From the NCBI GenBank assembly GCA_944391425.1, contig CALXTO010000014.1, forward strand, positions 1 through 33,325: a stretch of 33,325 nucleotides of DNA, given 5' to 3'. Every line of letters begins with the position of its first letter. Position 1 is the stretch's first letter. A model generated the notes under the pieces. That model had not been told where the DNA came from. It made no database searches and saw only the letters and a list, made by a program, of their open reading frames with translations. A program made the translations under genes and the position numbers. Origin of the DNA: an uncultured Alphaproteobacteria bacterium (GTDB lineage Bacteria; Pseudomonadota; Alphaproteobacteria; RF32; CAG-239). This document shows positions 1 to 7,115 of this stretch, piece after piece.

Positions 1-107
1 GTGAATTCTTCTTTCCGGCAAAGTCTTTCAATTCTTCCCATATAATCGGCTGAGGTGCTTGCGCTGTAATTATTTTCTAAAAGCCAGTTTTCAAAATTCT
101 TCAACAT
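1..107 (-). CDS. Partial gene of unknown function (N-terminal 35 residues)
   Basis: An open frame starts at an ATG at 107 and runs off the left edge without a stop. A strong Shine-Dalgarno (AAGGAG, 113-120 region) sits at good spacing, which supports a real start. The visible residues begin MLKNFENWLLENNYS and form an amphipathic helical stretch. A short helical FENWL...YSxxT...Y pattern is seen in SAM-like core-binding domains of tyrosine recombinases, but 35 residues cannot establish that. It follows the 43-aa gene at 131-262 by 23 bases on the same strand, so the two are probably co-transcribed. Confidence 0.6.
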   Translation of the reverse strand, partial: MLKNFENWLLENNYSASTSADYMGRIERLCRKEEF

Positions 108-130
108 CTCAAATCTCCTTTATCAAAAAC

Positions 131-262
131 TTAGTCAATAAATACCGGCTCAGAAAACACAGCTACCATAACCCGCTGCAATCTTTTACATTCCTTAAGA
201 CAATCGCTAAAATATTGATAAGGCGTTGGAAGAATTGTATTGTTAAGTTTTACATACCACAT
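131..262 (-). CDS. Small hypothetical protein, 43 aa
   Basis: The ATG at 262 is preceded by AAAGGA about six bases upstream, and the frame ends with TAA at 131. The product begins MWYVKLNNTILPTPYQY and ends FSEPVFID. It has no signal peptide or membrane segment, and its two Cys residues are four apart (C-LKE-C). I do not recognise a family. It lies directly upstream of the partial gene at the left edge, and the 47-base repeat at 331-377 lies about 70 bases upstream of its start. The paired ribosome binding sites and tight spacing argue for a two-gene operon, possibly part of the neighbouring accessory island. The function is unknown. Confidence 0.5.
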   Translation of the reverse strand: MWYVKLNNTILPTPYQYFSDCLKECKRLQRVMVAVFSEPVFID

Positions 263-330
263 TGTTTTTTCCTTTCATAAATAGTGTTTTGCTCATTAAC
301 TATTTATATTATGCGGTATATTTTCTTTAT

Positions 331-377
331 CGGGAGCCCCTAAAACGCATAAACCTGATGACATTTTGCTACGATTT
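331..377 (+). repeat. 47-base direct repeat, left copy
   Basis: Two conserved blocks, CGGGAGCCCCT (331-341) and a 21-base block at 357-377, are separated by 15 variable bases. The same two blocks with the same 15-base spacing recur in the same orientation at 5964-6010. The pair brackets the restriction-modification and GIY-YIG genes. It may mark island boundaries (att-like) or be a dispersed intergenic repeat. Confidence 0.75.
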
Positions 378-473
378 AGAGAATTTAAAATAAAAACAAG
401 AATTTAACTTAATGACCTAAATGGCAATAAGTTGTATGTAAATGAAAAATATCTTGCTAATGAAACTTTTTAC

Positions 474-3400
474 TTATAGATACTTTTTCAAAACCACATT
501 TTTGAGTTCTGCAGATGCATCAATAGCTTTTTGAGCCTCATCAATTTGTTTTTCAAGTTTTTCTATTTGAGATAGGGCCTTTTCCTGTTTCTTAAATTCA
601 GGTAACGGAATAGTTATACCTTCAACTCTATCAATAGAAGCTCTCTTACTTCTCGAGAATCCCAAAATTTTGCCTTCTTCGTTTAATGCAAAAGCCAAAT
701 ATTTTTCAGTAATGATATTTTCTTTTAGTATTCTTATAAAACCGCAATGGTCTGTTGGATAAAATGGAATATTTTCTGCTATTACATTCGTCATCCAATC
801 TCCGTCAATCCCCCATAATACAGAAGATTTACTAAAATCACTTATTAACATTTTATCAATGTAGCCAAACGGTTGAAAAACATTAGCACTATATACGGGA
901 ATTTTTCCATTAGCTATTAAATCTGAATTCAGAACTCTTCGTCCTATTGATAAACTAAAGACTGTTGAATCACTTAAACGAATTTTTTGAACAGCACCAT
1001 CATATAAAGCTTTTAATAGGTCATGAATTTCATTTTTATTTGAATGAATTGTTTCTTCAAATAATTTTGTTTTCTTTTCAATTTCCTCAATCTCATCAAC
1101 TATTTTTTGTTGAATATCAATTGGGGGAAGAGGAATTTGAATTTCATTTAAGTTTTTTTGATTTAATTTGGGTACATTTTGTCCTGTTATATACGCTGAT
1201 AAATCTAGGCTGTTCAAAATTTCTACTAAATATTTATCTAATATTTTATTTCTATGAGGTCTTAAAACATGGGCATGATTATTTACCCAAGATTTTCCAT
1301 GGATTATAAAGGCAGAATTTTCATTTTCTCCCCATTTTGCCCCATCTTCTCCAATTAAAACTAATTGTTCTTCAAATATATATCTTTCAACATAATCAAT
1401 TATACCTGTTGAACCATAATATGGTATTTTACCAGCAACTCGTTCATTTTTGCTTAGTGGAATTCTTTTACTATCTAAATTATCAACTAACTCTCCAACT
1501 TTCGAAAGTAAGTATTTACTTTCAATTTTTATTTTTTTTTTAGTTTTTATATTGATTGTTTTTTCAAAATCAACCCTATCAAAAGTCATCATATCAAGCA
1601 AATTAATTATTGAGATATTATCTTTTAATGTTTCGTCAATTTCAATATTTTCATATTTAAAAGCTTTATAAATATATGTACTTGCCTTTTGAGGATTATC
1701 AAAGCTATTTATATCAAACAATCTGGTGCAATCATCAATAGATTTTCCTTTTTGAATTGCGTGGATCCCTTCTGAACCTCTACGATTAGAAAATTCATAG
1801 CCTAAAAATCGCTTTTCGGCATCTTTTTCTCCAGTTTTGACAATCACAACTTTTTGAGGATAAGCTAAGATAAAGTAATAAAGTTTTTCTTTCTCTGTCG
1901 AAATGACTTTATTCCAAAATTCTTTATCTTGTTTTATTTTTGGAGAATATTCTTTATATAAGTCGTGATTTTTAACTTTATCATTCGGATTTTTCTCTAA
2001 TAAAGTAACATAATCTTCAAAAGTTAAACCTTCCCAAGCATAACTAACATATTTTGAAACTGGGAATTCAATTTCATTGATTGTTACATCAGTAAAATCG
2101 GTAAAGAATTTATCAATAGATTTTTGAAGATTTGTACATTCATAATTGTTTCTTCTACGTAAGAACAAAACAACCGTATTTGTGCCTGTTGCCATAAATG
2201 TATTTGAACCAAGTTCGGTAATGCCAACAATTTCAAAATACTTCAGAAGTAACTCCCGAGTTTTTGTATAAATACCGGAATTTGTAAGAATTGAATTCGG
2301 CAAAATTATACCTGCAACACCACCATCTTTAAGTAATTGTTTTGTTCTTTCAACAAACAAACATTCAATTTCGGAACTGTTATCAGTTAAAGAATTATAC
2401 AATTCAAAGTCTTTTTCAGTGTAATAATCTCTTGTTGTTTGTTTAAAAGAAGATACAGAATACGGAGGATTACTCAATATAATATCAAACTGTTGATTAT
2501 CTTTTGAACCATCATCATTAGCTTTATGTAGTTTGCCTTTATAATCTTTTGTTTTTACAAAATTACCCAAACCGTCACTTAAAATAACATTAGCTAGACC
2601 ATCACCATGTAAATAACAACCTACTTTGCCAACTTTTACAAGGCGATAATCTTTTTCTATTCCATATACATAATCAGTTGCCCAATCATATTGATCCTCT
2701 TGCCATGTTTTTATTTTCTTTGCTGTTTTATCAATAAATTTTGAAGGTTGCTTTTCGTTAATTAAGTTTTGCACTTCATGCATATATTCGGTAACGAAGT
2801 GCCCACTACCTGCGGCATAATCAATCATATACGGCAAAATATTACCGTCTTTTGAATTAAGTTTTGCACTAACGATATCATCTAGTGGTAAGCTTTTTAT
2901 AATAAACTGAGCAATAGGAACAGGAGTGAAAAATTGCCCTGCCTCTTGTTTCAAGCCTGTTGTTAAAAGTAATTCAAAAAAGTCGGATAGATATTGTTGA
3001 CGTTTATTGTATCTAATACGATAGCTTTGCAACAGCTCAACAACTTCTTTTACTATTTTGGCGTTTTCAACAAATGAATCATGATCATAGACTTCTTTAA
3101 TTGCAAACTCATTATTCTTTTCCAAACGTAATATATTTATTTCTTGTAAAAGCTGTTCCTTTACCTGTGAAGATAGGTGTTGATATTTATTTTCAAATTC
3201 TTTTTCATCAAAATCACTTACAACTCTTGATAAAAATACCTTCATTCCATTTTTATATAAATCAGTTAACCTCAACTGAAAAGAAACATGATTATCCTGT
3301 CCTTCTTTCCATTGAAAATCAAGTTCTTCATCATCTTGTTTTGATGTTTCATCATAAACTTTACAAAGAAACAAAGTGAAAATTTTATTAAAAGCATTTC

Positions 3401-4130
3401 CTTTATCGGAAACAACATTGTGTCTTAAAATCTCTAAAAACTGATTAAAAATAAAACTTGAATCATCTTGAGTTATTGGTTTTAGTTGGCTTTTTATAAA
3501 TGCTTTACTCTCAAAATTATATGGAGTAACCCAAGATTCAAAAACACCATTATCTTTAGTTAATTTATTCCATTTATCATAAAAATCTTTTATATCGCCA
3601 ACTCTATAATCATCTTCAATTTTTATAATTGCATTTTTATATTCGAAACTGTTTTTATCCAATTTTGAAGTATAAAGCATTAAAACATCAGCCTTATTAC
3701 TAAACTTAAAATAAGTAAACAGCTGACCGCCATTTTTTTGCATATTGTTTAGTTCTTTATCAAATTCTTTACCCCAAGTTTTACATTCTATAAGTAAAAA
3801 TTCAGAACCATCATCTTTATTAACACATATATCCAAACGTCCAGATGTTCCGTGCCCAGCTGGCCAAGTTTTTTCGAGGATGATATTTTTAGGGCTGTAT
3901 CCTTTTTCAAGTAAACGGTTAACACATTCCAAAACGACCCAATTTTCATCTTGGGAAAAATTTTGAGTAGTTTTACAATCTGCTGCAATTTTACCATAAT
4001 TTATGGACTTTTTAGAAAAATCTACTTCAATTACATATCCATTATGTTGTTGATATGCTTTAGCATACACATCAACAGTATCATTTTTAGGCTTAAAGCC
4101 CAGTGTTAAAAGTAATTTTTTTATATCCAT
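474..4130 (-). CDS. Type IIG/type I-like restriction-modification fusion enzyme (REase-MTase-specificity), 1218 aa
   Basis: This is a single-chain restriction and N6-adenine methylation enzyme. The N-terminus holds a PD-(D/E)xK nuclease: Asp100 in GRLD, then Glu115 and Lys117 in IECK. After a helical linker comes a HsdM-like methyltransferase with GQFFTP (about 398-403), the SAM-binding motif AGSG (440-443) and the catalytic NPPY (554-557). The last ~330 residues carry two HsdS-like target-recognition domains, each with an IPLP motif (IPLPPIDIQQK, then IPLPEFKKQ) and followed by a coiled-coil helix, so the recognition site should be bipartite. All domains are intact and the frame is unbroken. 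GGAG lies nine bases before the ATG at 4130. The gene is more AT-rich than the SUF/Sec genes of this window, which fits horizontal transfer. The specificity cannot be read from sequence. Confidence 0.93.
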   Translation of the reverse strand: MDIKKLLLTLGFKPKNDTVDVYAKAYQQHNGYVIEVDFSKKSINYGKIAADCKTTQNFSQDENWVVLECVNRLLEKGYSPKNIILEKTWPAGHGTSGRLDICVNKDDGSEFLLIECKTWGKEFDKELNNMQKNGGQLFTYFKFSNKADVLMLYTSKLDKNSFEYKNAIIKIEDDYRVGDIKDFYDKWNKLTKDNGVFESWVTPYNFESKAFIKSQLKPITQDDSSFIFNQFLEILRHNVVSDKGNAFNKIFTLFLCKVYDETSKQDDEELDFQWKEGQDNHVSFQLRLTDLYKNGMKVFLSRVVSDFDEKEFENKYQHLSSQVKEQLLQEINILRLEKNNEFAIKEVYDHDSFVENAKIVKEVVELLQSYRIRYNKRQQYLSDFFELLLTTGLKQEAGQFFTPVPIAQFIIKSLPLDDIVSAKLNSKDGNILPYMIDYAAGSGHFVTEYMHEVQNLINEKQPSKFIDKTAKKIKTWQEDQYDWATDYVYGIEKDYRLVKVGKVGCYLHGDGLANVILSDGLGNFVKTKDYKGKLHKANDDGSKDNQQFDIILSNPPYSVSSFKQTTRDYYTEKDFELYNSLTDNSSEIECLFVERTKQLLKDGGVAGIILPNSILTNSGIYTKTRELLLKYFEIVGITELGSNTFMATGTNTVVLFLRRRNNYECTNLQKSIDKFFTDFTDVTINEIEFPVSKYVSYAWEGLTFEDYVTLLEKNPNDKVKNHDLYKEYSPKIKQDKEFWNKVISTEKEKLYYFILAYPQKVVIVKTGEKDAEKRFLGYEFSNRRGSEGIHAIQKGKSIDDCTRLFDINSFDNPQKASTYIYKAFKYENIEIDETLKDNISIINLLDMMTFDRVDFEKTINIKTKKKIKIESKYLLSKVGELVDNLDSKRIPLSKNERVAGKIPYYGSTGIIDYVERYIFEEQLVLIGEDGAKWGENENSAFIIHGKSWVNNHAHVLRPHRNKILDKYLVEILNSLDLSAYITGQNVPKLNQKNLNEIQIPLPPIDIQQKIVDEIEEIEKKTKLFEETIHSNKNEIHDLLKALYDGAVQKIRLSDSTVFSLSIGRRVLNSDLIANGKIPVYSANVFQPFGYIDKMLISDFSKSSVLWGIDGDWMTNVIAENIPFYPTDHCGFIRILKENIITEKYLAFALNEEGKILGFSRSKRASIDRVEGITIPLPEFKKQEKALSQIEKLEKQIDEAQKAIDASAELKNVVLKKYL

Positions 4131-4153
4131 AATTTAATACTCCATACTGGGTT

Positions 4154-4202
4154 TATAGCAATATACTATAAAAAAATATAATAATTTTTGGTTAATATTA
4201 AC
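4154..4202 (-). promoter_or_regulatory. Palindromes in the upstream region of the R-M gene
   Basis: Upstream of the R-M start are a perfect 12-base palindrome GTTAATATTAAC (4191-4202) and an interrupted inverted repeat TATAG-7-CTATA (4154-4170). The region is very AT-rich and probably holds the promoter. The palindromes are operator candidates, but no controller gene is visible and AT-rich DNA makes chance palindromes common. Confidence 0.3.
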
Positions 4203-4227
4203 ATAAAACATAACCATTTTTTAACTT

Positions 4228-4356
4228 TTAACTATTAACGACATCAAGTAACGACTCGTCAAACAACTCAATTTTCTTTGCCAATGTCTTAAAATCATCA
4301 TAAAAAGTTGTCCGATAATTGCACAGTATCGCGCACCATTTTTGAGAATTCCGCAT
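4228..4356 (-). CDS. Micro-ORF of a repeat family, copy A (42 aa)
   Basis: The ATG at 4356 opens a 42-codon frame ending TAA at 4228. The product starts MRNSQKWCAILCNYRT and continues with YDDFKTLAKKIELF. A related frame, KWCAILCNYRTxxYDDFKxLxxKIE, is encoded in the same position of the repeat copy at 5661-5759, and a decayed version lies at 7674-7904. Differences between copies preserve the frame and the pattern of charged and hydrophobic residues, which suggests the peptide, or an RNA overlapping it, was under selection. There is no clear ribosome binding site: the start overlaps a stable hairpin (4351-4365). The function is unknown. Confidence 0.35.
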   Translation of the reverse strand: MRNSQKWCAILCNYRTTFYDDFKTLAKKIELFDESLLDVVNS

Positions 4357-4502
4357 TTATTGCGGATTTTTTGTTTTTAAACAAGTGCTTATTTAGTCCG
4401 ATTTTGGAAATTGAGAAAAGAGCATTTTTTACAAAATTATCGGACTTTTTGTGCGAAGGCTAAGAAAATCAAGCGTTTTACCATTTCAAATCCCAGTCCG
4501 AT
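4267..4502. repeat. 236-base dispersed repeat, copy A
   Basis: This is a full-length member of an intergenic repeat family, 236 bases long, the same length as copy B at 5670-5905. Conserved parts in order are the micro-ORF body, the block GTCCGATAATTGCACAGTAT, a CCGCA/TGCGG hairpin with a T-run, an imperfect long stem from AGTCCGAT (4395) to ATCGGACT (ending 4446), and a terminal CCCAGTCCGAT. The motif AGTCCGAT or its complement recurs about four times. It accounts for most of the 430-base gap between the R-M gene and the GIY-YIG gene. Confidence 0.8.
4351..4377 (+). terminator. Hairpin plus T-run inside repeat copy A
   Basis: CCGCA (4351-4355), a five-base loop, TGCGG (4361-4365), then a T-rich tract. 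It has the shape of an intrinsic terminator reading rightwards. Copy B keeps the same hairpin with a changed loop; copy C has lost it. Confidence 0.5.
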
Positions 4503-4560
4503 GACAATTAAATCTAAATTAAATAATTACATATTATCCTAATATAGCATTTCATCTAAA

Positions 4561-5394
4561 ATGATCAGGAGCAATAAATTGGTTGCGAACTTAATAAAAT
4601 TATCATCCATTATGCCTTTTGAAAATATACAGGACTACAAAATACATCTTGCTTCAACAGATGGCCAGAGTGAGCCTCTAGATATTTTTTTAATTGATAA
4701 AAAAAGATGGATAGGATGGAATGAGTATAAACCACAAACTAATGCTTTTAACCGAAAATATATTATTTCTTTTGTAAATGTGTATTATGAAAAAGACACT
4801 TGGCTGTTCAGCGGAATTTATGAAGTTTCGGATATAAAAGATGACAGGTATGTAATCCACGAAATGCCTTTGTATAACGAATTTATTGGCAGACTAAAAG
4901 TAAATTTGAAATTTTGCGGTAGAAATCGTCGGTTAAATTTTGAAACTGTTTTTGATGAAATGTATGTAAAAACTATTTTAGAAGAACCTGTTAAATTTAA
5001 AAATTTTAAAAGTTATAATTCTGTCAGCGTTAGTTATGCAGATTTAAAATTTATTATTGATAACCAATTACCGGACTGGCATACGGCATTGCAAAACATT
5101 TACGGGGTATATTTAATAAAAGACAAAAATAATGGTAAAGAATATGTCGGCTCGGCGTGTGGTGGCTGTGGAATATGGAACAGGTGGAAAGATTATGTTG
5201 CAGATGGACATGGTGGAAATAAAGAATTAAAAAAAATTGTCAAAGATAAAGGTTTTGAATATATACAAAATAATTTTCATTACACTTTGCTAGAGCAAAT
5301 TTTAAATACAGCCTCAAATGAATATGTTATTTCCCGAGAAAATTATTGGAAAGAAGTTTTATTATCTAGGAAATTCGGATACAATTCAAATTAG
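4561..5394 (+). CDS. GIY-YIG nuclease family protein, 277 aa
   Basis: The C-terminal ~95 residues are a GIY-YIG domain. The sequence YGVYLI is followed by YVGSA, then IWNRWKDY supplying the conserved Arg and ENYWKE supplying the catalytic Glu, so the active site looks complete. The N-terminal ~170 residues (WIGWNEYKPQTNAF...) are not recognised; by analogy with other GIY-YIG restriction or repair enzymes they may bind DNA. Start choice: the ATG at 4561 has no ribosome binding site, whereas a TTG in the same frame at 4579 has a perfect AGGAG seven bases upstream and may be the true start (271 aa). The gene lies beside the R-M gene in the AT-rich island, so a defence or mobile-DNA role is plausible but inferred. 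Confidence 0.85.
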   Translation: MIRSNKLVANLIKLSSIMPFENIQDYKIHLASTDGQSEPLDIFLIDKKRWIGWNEYKPQTNAFNRKYIISFVNVYYEKDTWLFSGIYEVSDIKDDRYVIHEMPLYNEFIGRLKVNLKFCGRNRRLNFETVFDEMYVKTILEEPVKFKNFKSYNSVSVSYADLKFIIDNQLPDWHTALQNIYGVYLIKDKNNGKEYVGSACGGCGIWNRWKDYVADGHGGNKELKKIVKDKGFEYIQNNFHYTLLEQILNTASNEYVISRENYWKEVLLSRKFGYNSN

Positions 5395-5402
5395 GCAACA
5401 AA

Positions 5403-5656
5403 ATGAAATACTTCATATTTTTTATAGTTTTAATATTTTCAGCGCAATGTTTTGGGAATGATTGTCATAATATAAAAGACAATGACCTAAAATATCTTTG
5501 CCTGAGTAGAAAAAGAATAATTCAGTATATTGTAACAGCATAAAGAATCAGGCTAAAAAACAATTTTGTTTGGCCGTTGTAAAAAATGAAAAAAACTATT
5601 GTTATTCTATCAATAATAAAGATTTAAAAAACTACTGTCTAGCAATGGTTAATTAG
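5403..5656 (+). pseudogene. Frameshifted Cys-rich secreted protein
   Basis: The first frame (ATG 5403 to TAA 5541-5543, 46 aa) has a hydrophobic signal peptide (MKYFIFFIVLIFSAQCFG), then CHNIKDNDLKYLCLSRK. The continuing homologous pattern lies in another frame to TAG at 5656: YCNSIKNQAKKQFCLAVV, YCYSINNKDLKNYCLAMV. Together these would be three repeats of C-x-x-I-x-x-x-x-(L/K)-K-x-x-CL in an ~84-residue exported protein. Adding one A to the A5 run near 5510 rejoins the frames, so a single-base deletion or a sequencing error is the likely cause. It begins nine bases after the GIY-YIG stop, so it was probably co-transcribed. The family is not recognised. Confidence 0.65.
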
Positions 5657-5660
5657 GATT

Positions 5661-5759
5661 TTAAATTGCCTCAATTTTTCTTCCCAATTCTTTAAAATCA
5701 TCATACTCATTAGTCCGATAATTGCACAGTATCGCGCACCATTTATTGAAATTCCGCAT
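5661..5759 (-). CDS. Micro-ORF of a repeat family, copy B (32 aa)
   Basis: The ATG at 5759 opens a 32-codon frame ending TAA at 5661. The product starts MRNFNKWCAILCNYRT and then carries EYDDFKELGRKIEAI. It is collinear with copy A at 4228-4356 and shares the KWCAILCNYRT core, but stops ten residues earlier. It is convergent with the Cys-rich pseudogene. No ribosome binding site is evident and the start overlaps the terminator-like hairpin. Its function, and whether it is translated, are unknown. Confidence 0.33.
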   Translation of the reverse strand: MRNFNKWCAILCNYRTNEYDDFKELGRKIEAI

Positions 5760-5905
5760 TTGTTGCGGGTTTTTTGTTTTTAAACAAGAACTTATTAAGT
5801 CTGATTTTTGAAGCTTTGAAAATAGCAATTTTTACAAAATTATCGGACTTTTTGATAATAAGCCAAGAAAAACAAGTGTTTTATCGTCTATAATCCCAGT
5901 CCGAT
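5670..5905. repeat. 236-base dispersed repeat, copy B
   Basis: This is the second full-length member, same orientation and same length as copy A. It keeps the micro-ORF body, the CCGCA-TTTGT-TGCGG hairpin (5754-5768) with T-run, the imperfect inverted repeat (AGTCTGAT at 5798 pairing with ATCGGACT ending 5849) and the closing CCCAGTCCGAT. Together with the direct repeat at 5964 it fills the gap before the flavoprotein gene. Confidence 0.8.
5754..5778 (+). terminator. Hairpin plus T-run inside repeat copy B
   Basis: CCGCA, loop TTTGT, TGCGG, then a T-run. It lies ~100 bases after the Cys-rich pseudogene and would end rightward transcripts from the GIY-YIG operon. Confidence 0.55.
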
Positions 5906-5963
5906 AACTCAATAAAATACATAATTTTACTCCTTTATTAACTATGCCTTGAATAATCCTATT

Positions 5964-6010
5964 CGGGAGCCCCTTATTTTCTACTTTTTGATGACATTTT
6001 GCTACGATTT
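5964..6010 (+). repeat. 47-base direct repeat, right copy
   Basis: CGGGAGCCCCT (5964-5974) and the identical 21-base block (5990-6010) are separated by 15 bases, matching the left copy at 331-377 in sequence, spacing and orientation. It sits at the junction between the AT-rich island and the flavoprotein gene. Confidence 0.75.
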
Positions 6011-6029
6011 GAAGATTTTACAAACTTAA

Positions 6030-6049
6030 TACTTACCATAGTGTTAGTA
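6030..6049 (+). promoter_or_regulatory. Candidate HxlR operator upstream of the flavoprotein gene
   Basis: This is an imperfect inverted repeat, TACTTAC-6-GTTAGTA. The half GTTAGTAT also occurs between the HxlR gene and the NTF2-like gene (7048-7055), which suggests both promoters are bound by the regulator encoded at 6673-7011. The assignment to HxlR is inference from proximity. Confidence 0.4.
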
Positions 6050-6123
6050 TGCACATCTTGAATATTTAATTTGTTTTATGTAGCTTCTGATTAAATTTTG
6101 GATATTTATTAAAGGGAAAGCAA

Positions 6124-6678
6124 ATGGCTAAAAAGATTGTGATTTTAAATGGAAGTCCGAGAGTATCGGGAAATACCAAAGGTTTGATTGAGGCTTTTAC
6201 AGAAGGCGCAAAAAGTAACGGGCATGAGGTTATTTGTTTTGATTTGCAACAAATGAATATTCACGGGTGTTTAGGGTGTTTCGGCGGTGGAAAAGATAAA
6301 AACAGCCCGTGTGTGCAAAAGGACGATATGATTAAAATATATCCTGAATATGCTGTGGCCGATATTGTCGTTTTAGCATCTCCTATGTATTATTGGGGAT
6401 TTTCCGGACAATTAAAATGCGCATTTGACAGATTGTTTGCCGTTGCTGAATGCAATATGTTTTATCGCAATCCTAAAAAACAATGTATTATGTTAATGGC
6501 ATCAGAGGGAAACAGTAAAAGCAATGCCGAGCCGGCAGTTAATTATTATGAAGCGTTGTTAAAACACATAGGATGGAAAAATCTTGGCCATATTATTGCC
6601 GGCGGAGTTATGAAAACCGGCGATATAAAAGGGCATAAAGCTTTGGATGAGGCAAGAAAACTGGGTGCCTCATTATAA
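6124..6678 (+). CDS. NAD(P)H-dependent FMN reductase / iron-sulfur flavoprotein-like protein, 184 aa
   Basis: A flavodoxin-fold oxidoreductase that binds FMN through the N-terminal loop NGSPRVSGNT (residues 9-18). The central CLGCFGGG...PCVQKDDM segment is the conserved Cys region of this family; in iron-sulfur flavoproteins such Cys bind a cluster, and here only the C-x2-C plus one further Cys are seen. SPMYYWGFSGQLKCAFDR matches the second flavin-contact region. The ribosome binding site AAAGGGAA precedes ATG 6124. Its stop overlaps that of the convergent HxlR gene by three bases. The likely role is reduction of quinones or other electrophiles, controlled by the neighbouring regulator. The exact substrate cannot be deduced. 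Confidence 0.9.
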   Translation: MAKKIVILNGSPRVSGNTKGLIEAFTEGAKSNGHEVICFDLQQMNIHGCLGCFGGGKDKNSPCVQKDDMIKIYPEYAVADIVVLASPMYYWGFSGQLKCAFDRLFAVAECNMFYRNPKKQCIMLMASEGNSKSNAEPAVNYYEALLKHIGWKNLGHIIAGGVMKTGDIKGHKALDEARKLGASL

Positions 6679-7011
6679 TTTAGGGCGATTATTGTCCCCC
6701 CATTCACATAAAGCGAAAAGCATCGGAATAAGGGATTTTCCTTTGTCTGTTAAACTGTATTCAACTTTTGGTGGAAGTTCGGGATAGACTTTACGGTTTA
6801 TCAGCCCATCTTTCTCTAACTCTTTTAAGGTAGTGCTCAACATTTTAAAAGATATTTTGCCAATAAGGCGGTGCAAAGCATTATGCCGCAAAACATTAAA
6901 TTCTCCCAACCAATAGAGCACTATCATTTTATATTTTCCTCCGATAATTGATAGAGTGTAACCAAAGCCAGTGTTTTCTAATTTGGTGTTTGGCGGGATA
7001 CATTGTGACAT
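6673..7011 (-). CDS. HxlR/MarR-like winged-helix transcriptional regulator, 112 aa
   Basis: HxlR-family regulator of typical size. The core LSIIGGKYKMIVLYWLGEF...LHRLIGKISFKMLSTTLKELEKDGLINRKVYPELPPKVEYSLTDKG contains the recognition helix and the wing (YSLT). Cys4 in MSQCIPPN matches the N-terminal redox Cys of YodB/HypR/QorR-type members that sense quinones, diamide or hypochlorite by disulfide formation or alkylation. The gene faces the NTF2-like gene across a 104-base promoter region rich in palindromes and is convergent with the flavoprotein gene, the usual setting for a local repressor of an oxidoreductase. The inducer is not known. Confidence 0.92.
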   Translation of the reverse strand: MSQCIPPNTKLENTGFGYTLSIIGGKYKMIVLYWLGEFNVLRHNALHRLIGKISFKMLSTTLKELEKDGLINRKVYPELPPKVEYSLTDKGKSLIPMLFALCEWGDNNRPKL

Positions 7012-7029
7012 TTTGCACTCTCCTTTTGG

Positions 7030-7077
7030 TTCGTATAATACGAAATAGTTAGTATTGATTTTTTGTAGTATATACTA
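7030..7077. promoter_or_regulatory. Divergent promoter region with two perfect palindromes
   Basis: Between the HxlR and NTF2-like starts lie the 15-base palindrome TTCGTATAATACGAA (7030-7044) and the 12-base palindrome TAGTATATACTA (7066-7077), with GTTAGTAT between them. Palindromes of the second type resemble operators of HxlR-family repressors. Autoregulation and control of both genes is inferred. Confidence 0.6.
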
Positions 7078-7115
7078 TTAAATTCATCTATGCAAGAAAT
7101 TTTAGGAGATTATAT

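Noticed and set aside
59..280. 73-codon plus-strand frame at the left edge
   Set aside because: Two minus-strand frames in the same place have good ribosome binding sites and plausible composition; this one has neither.
4228..5905. CRISPR array from repeated AGTCCGAT motifs
   Set aside because: The motifs are short, in both orientations and irregularly spaced; there are no spacers of constant length and no cas genes.
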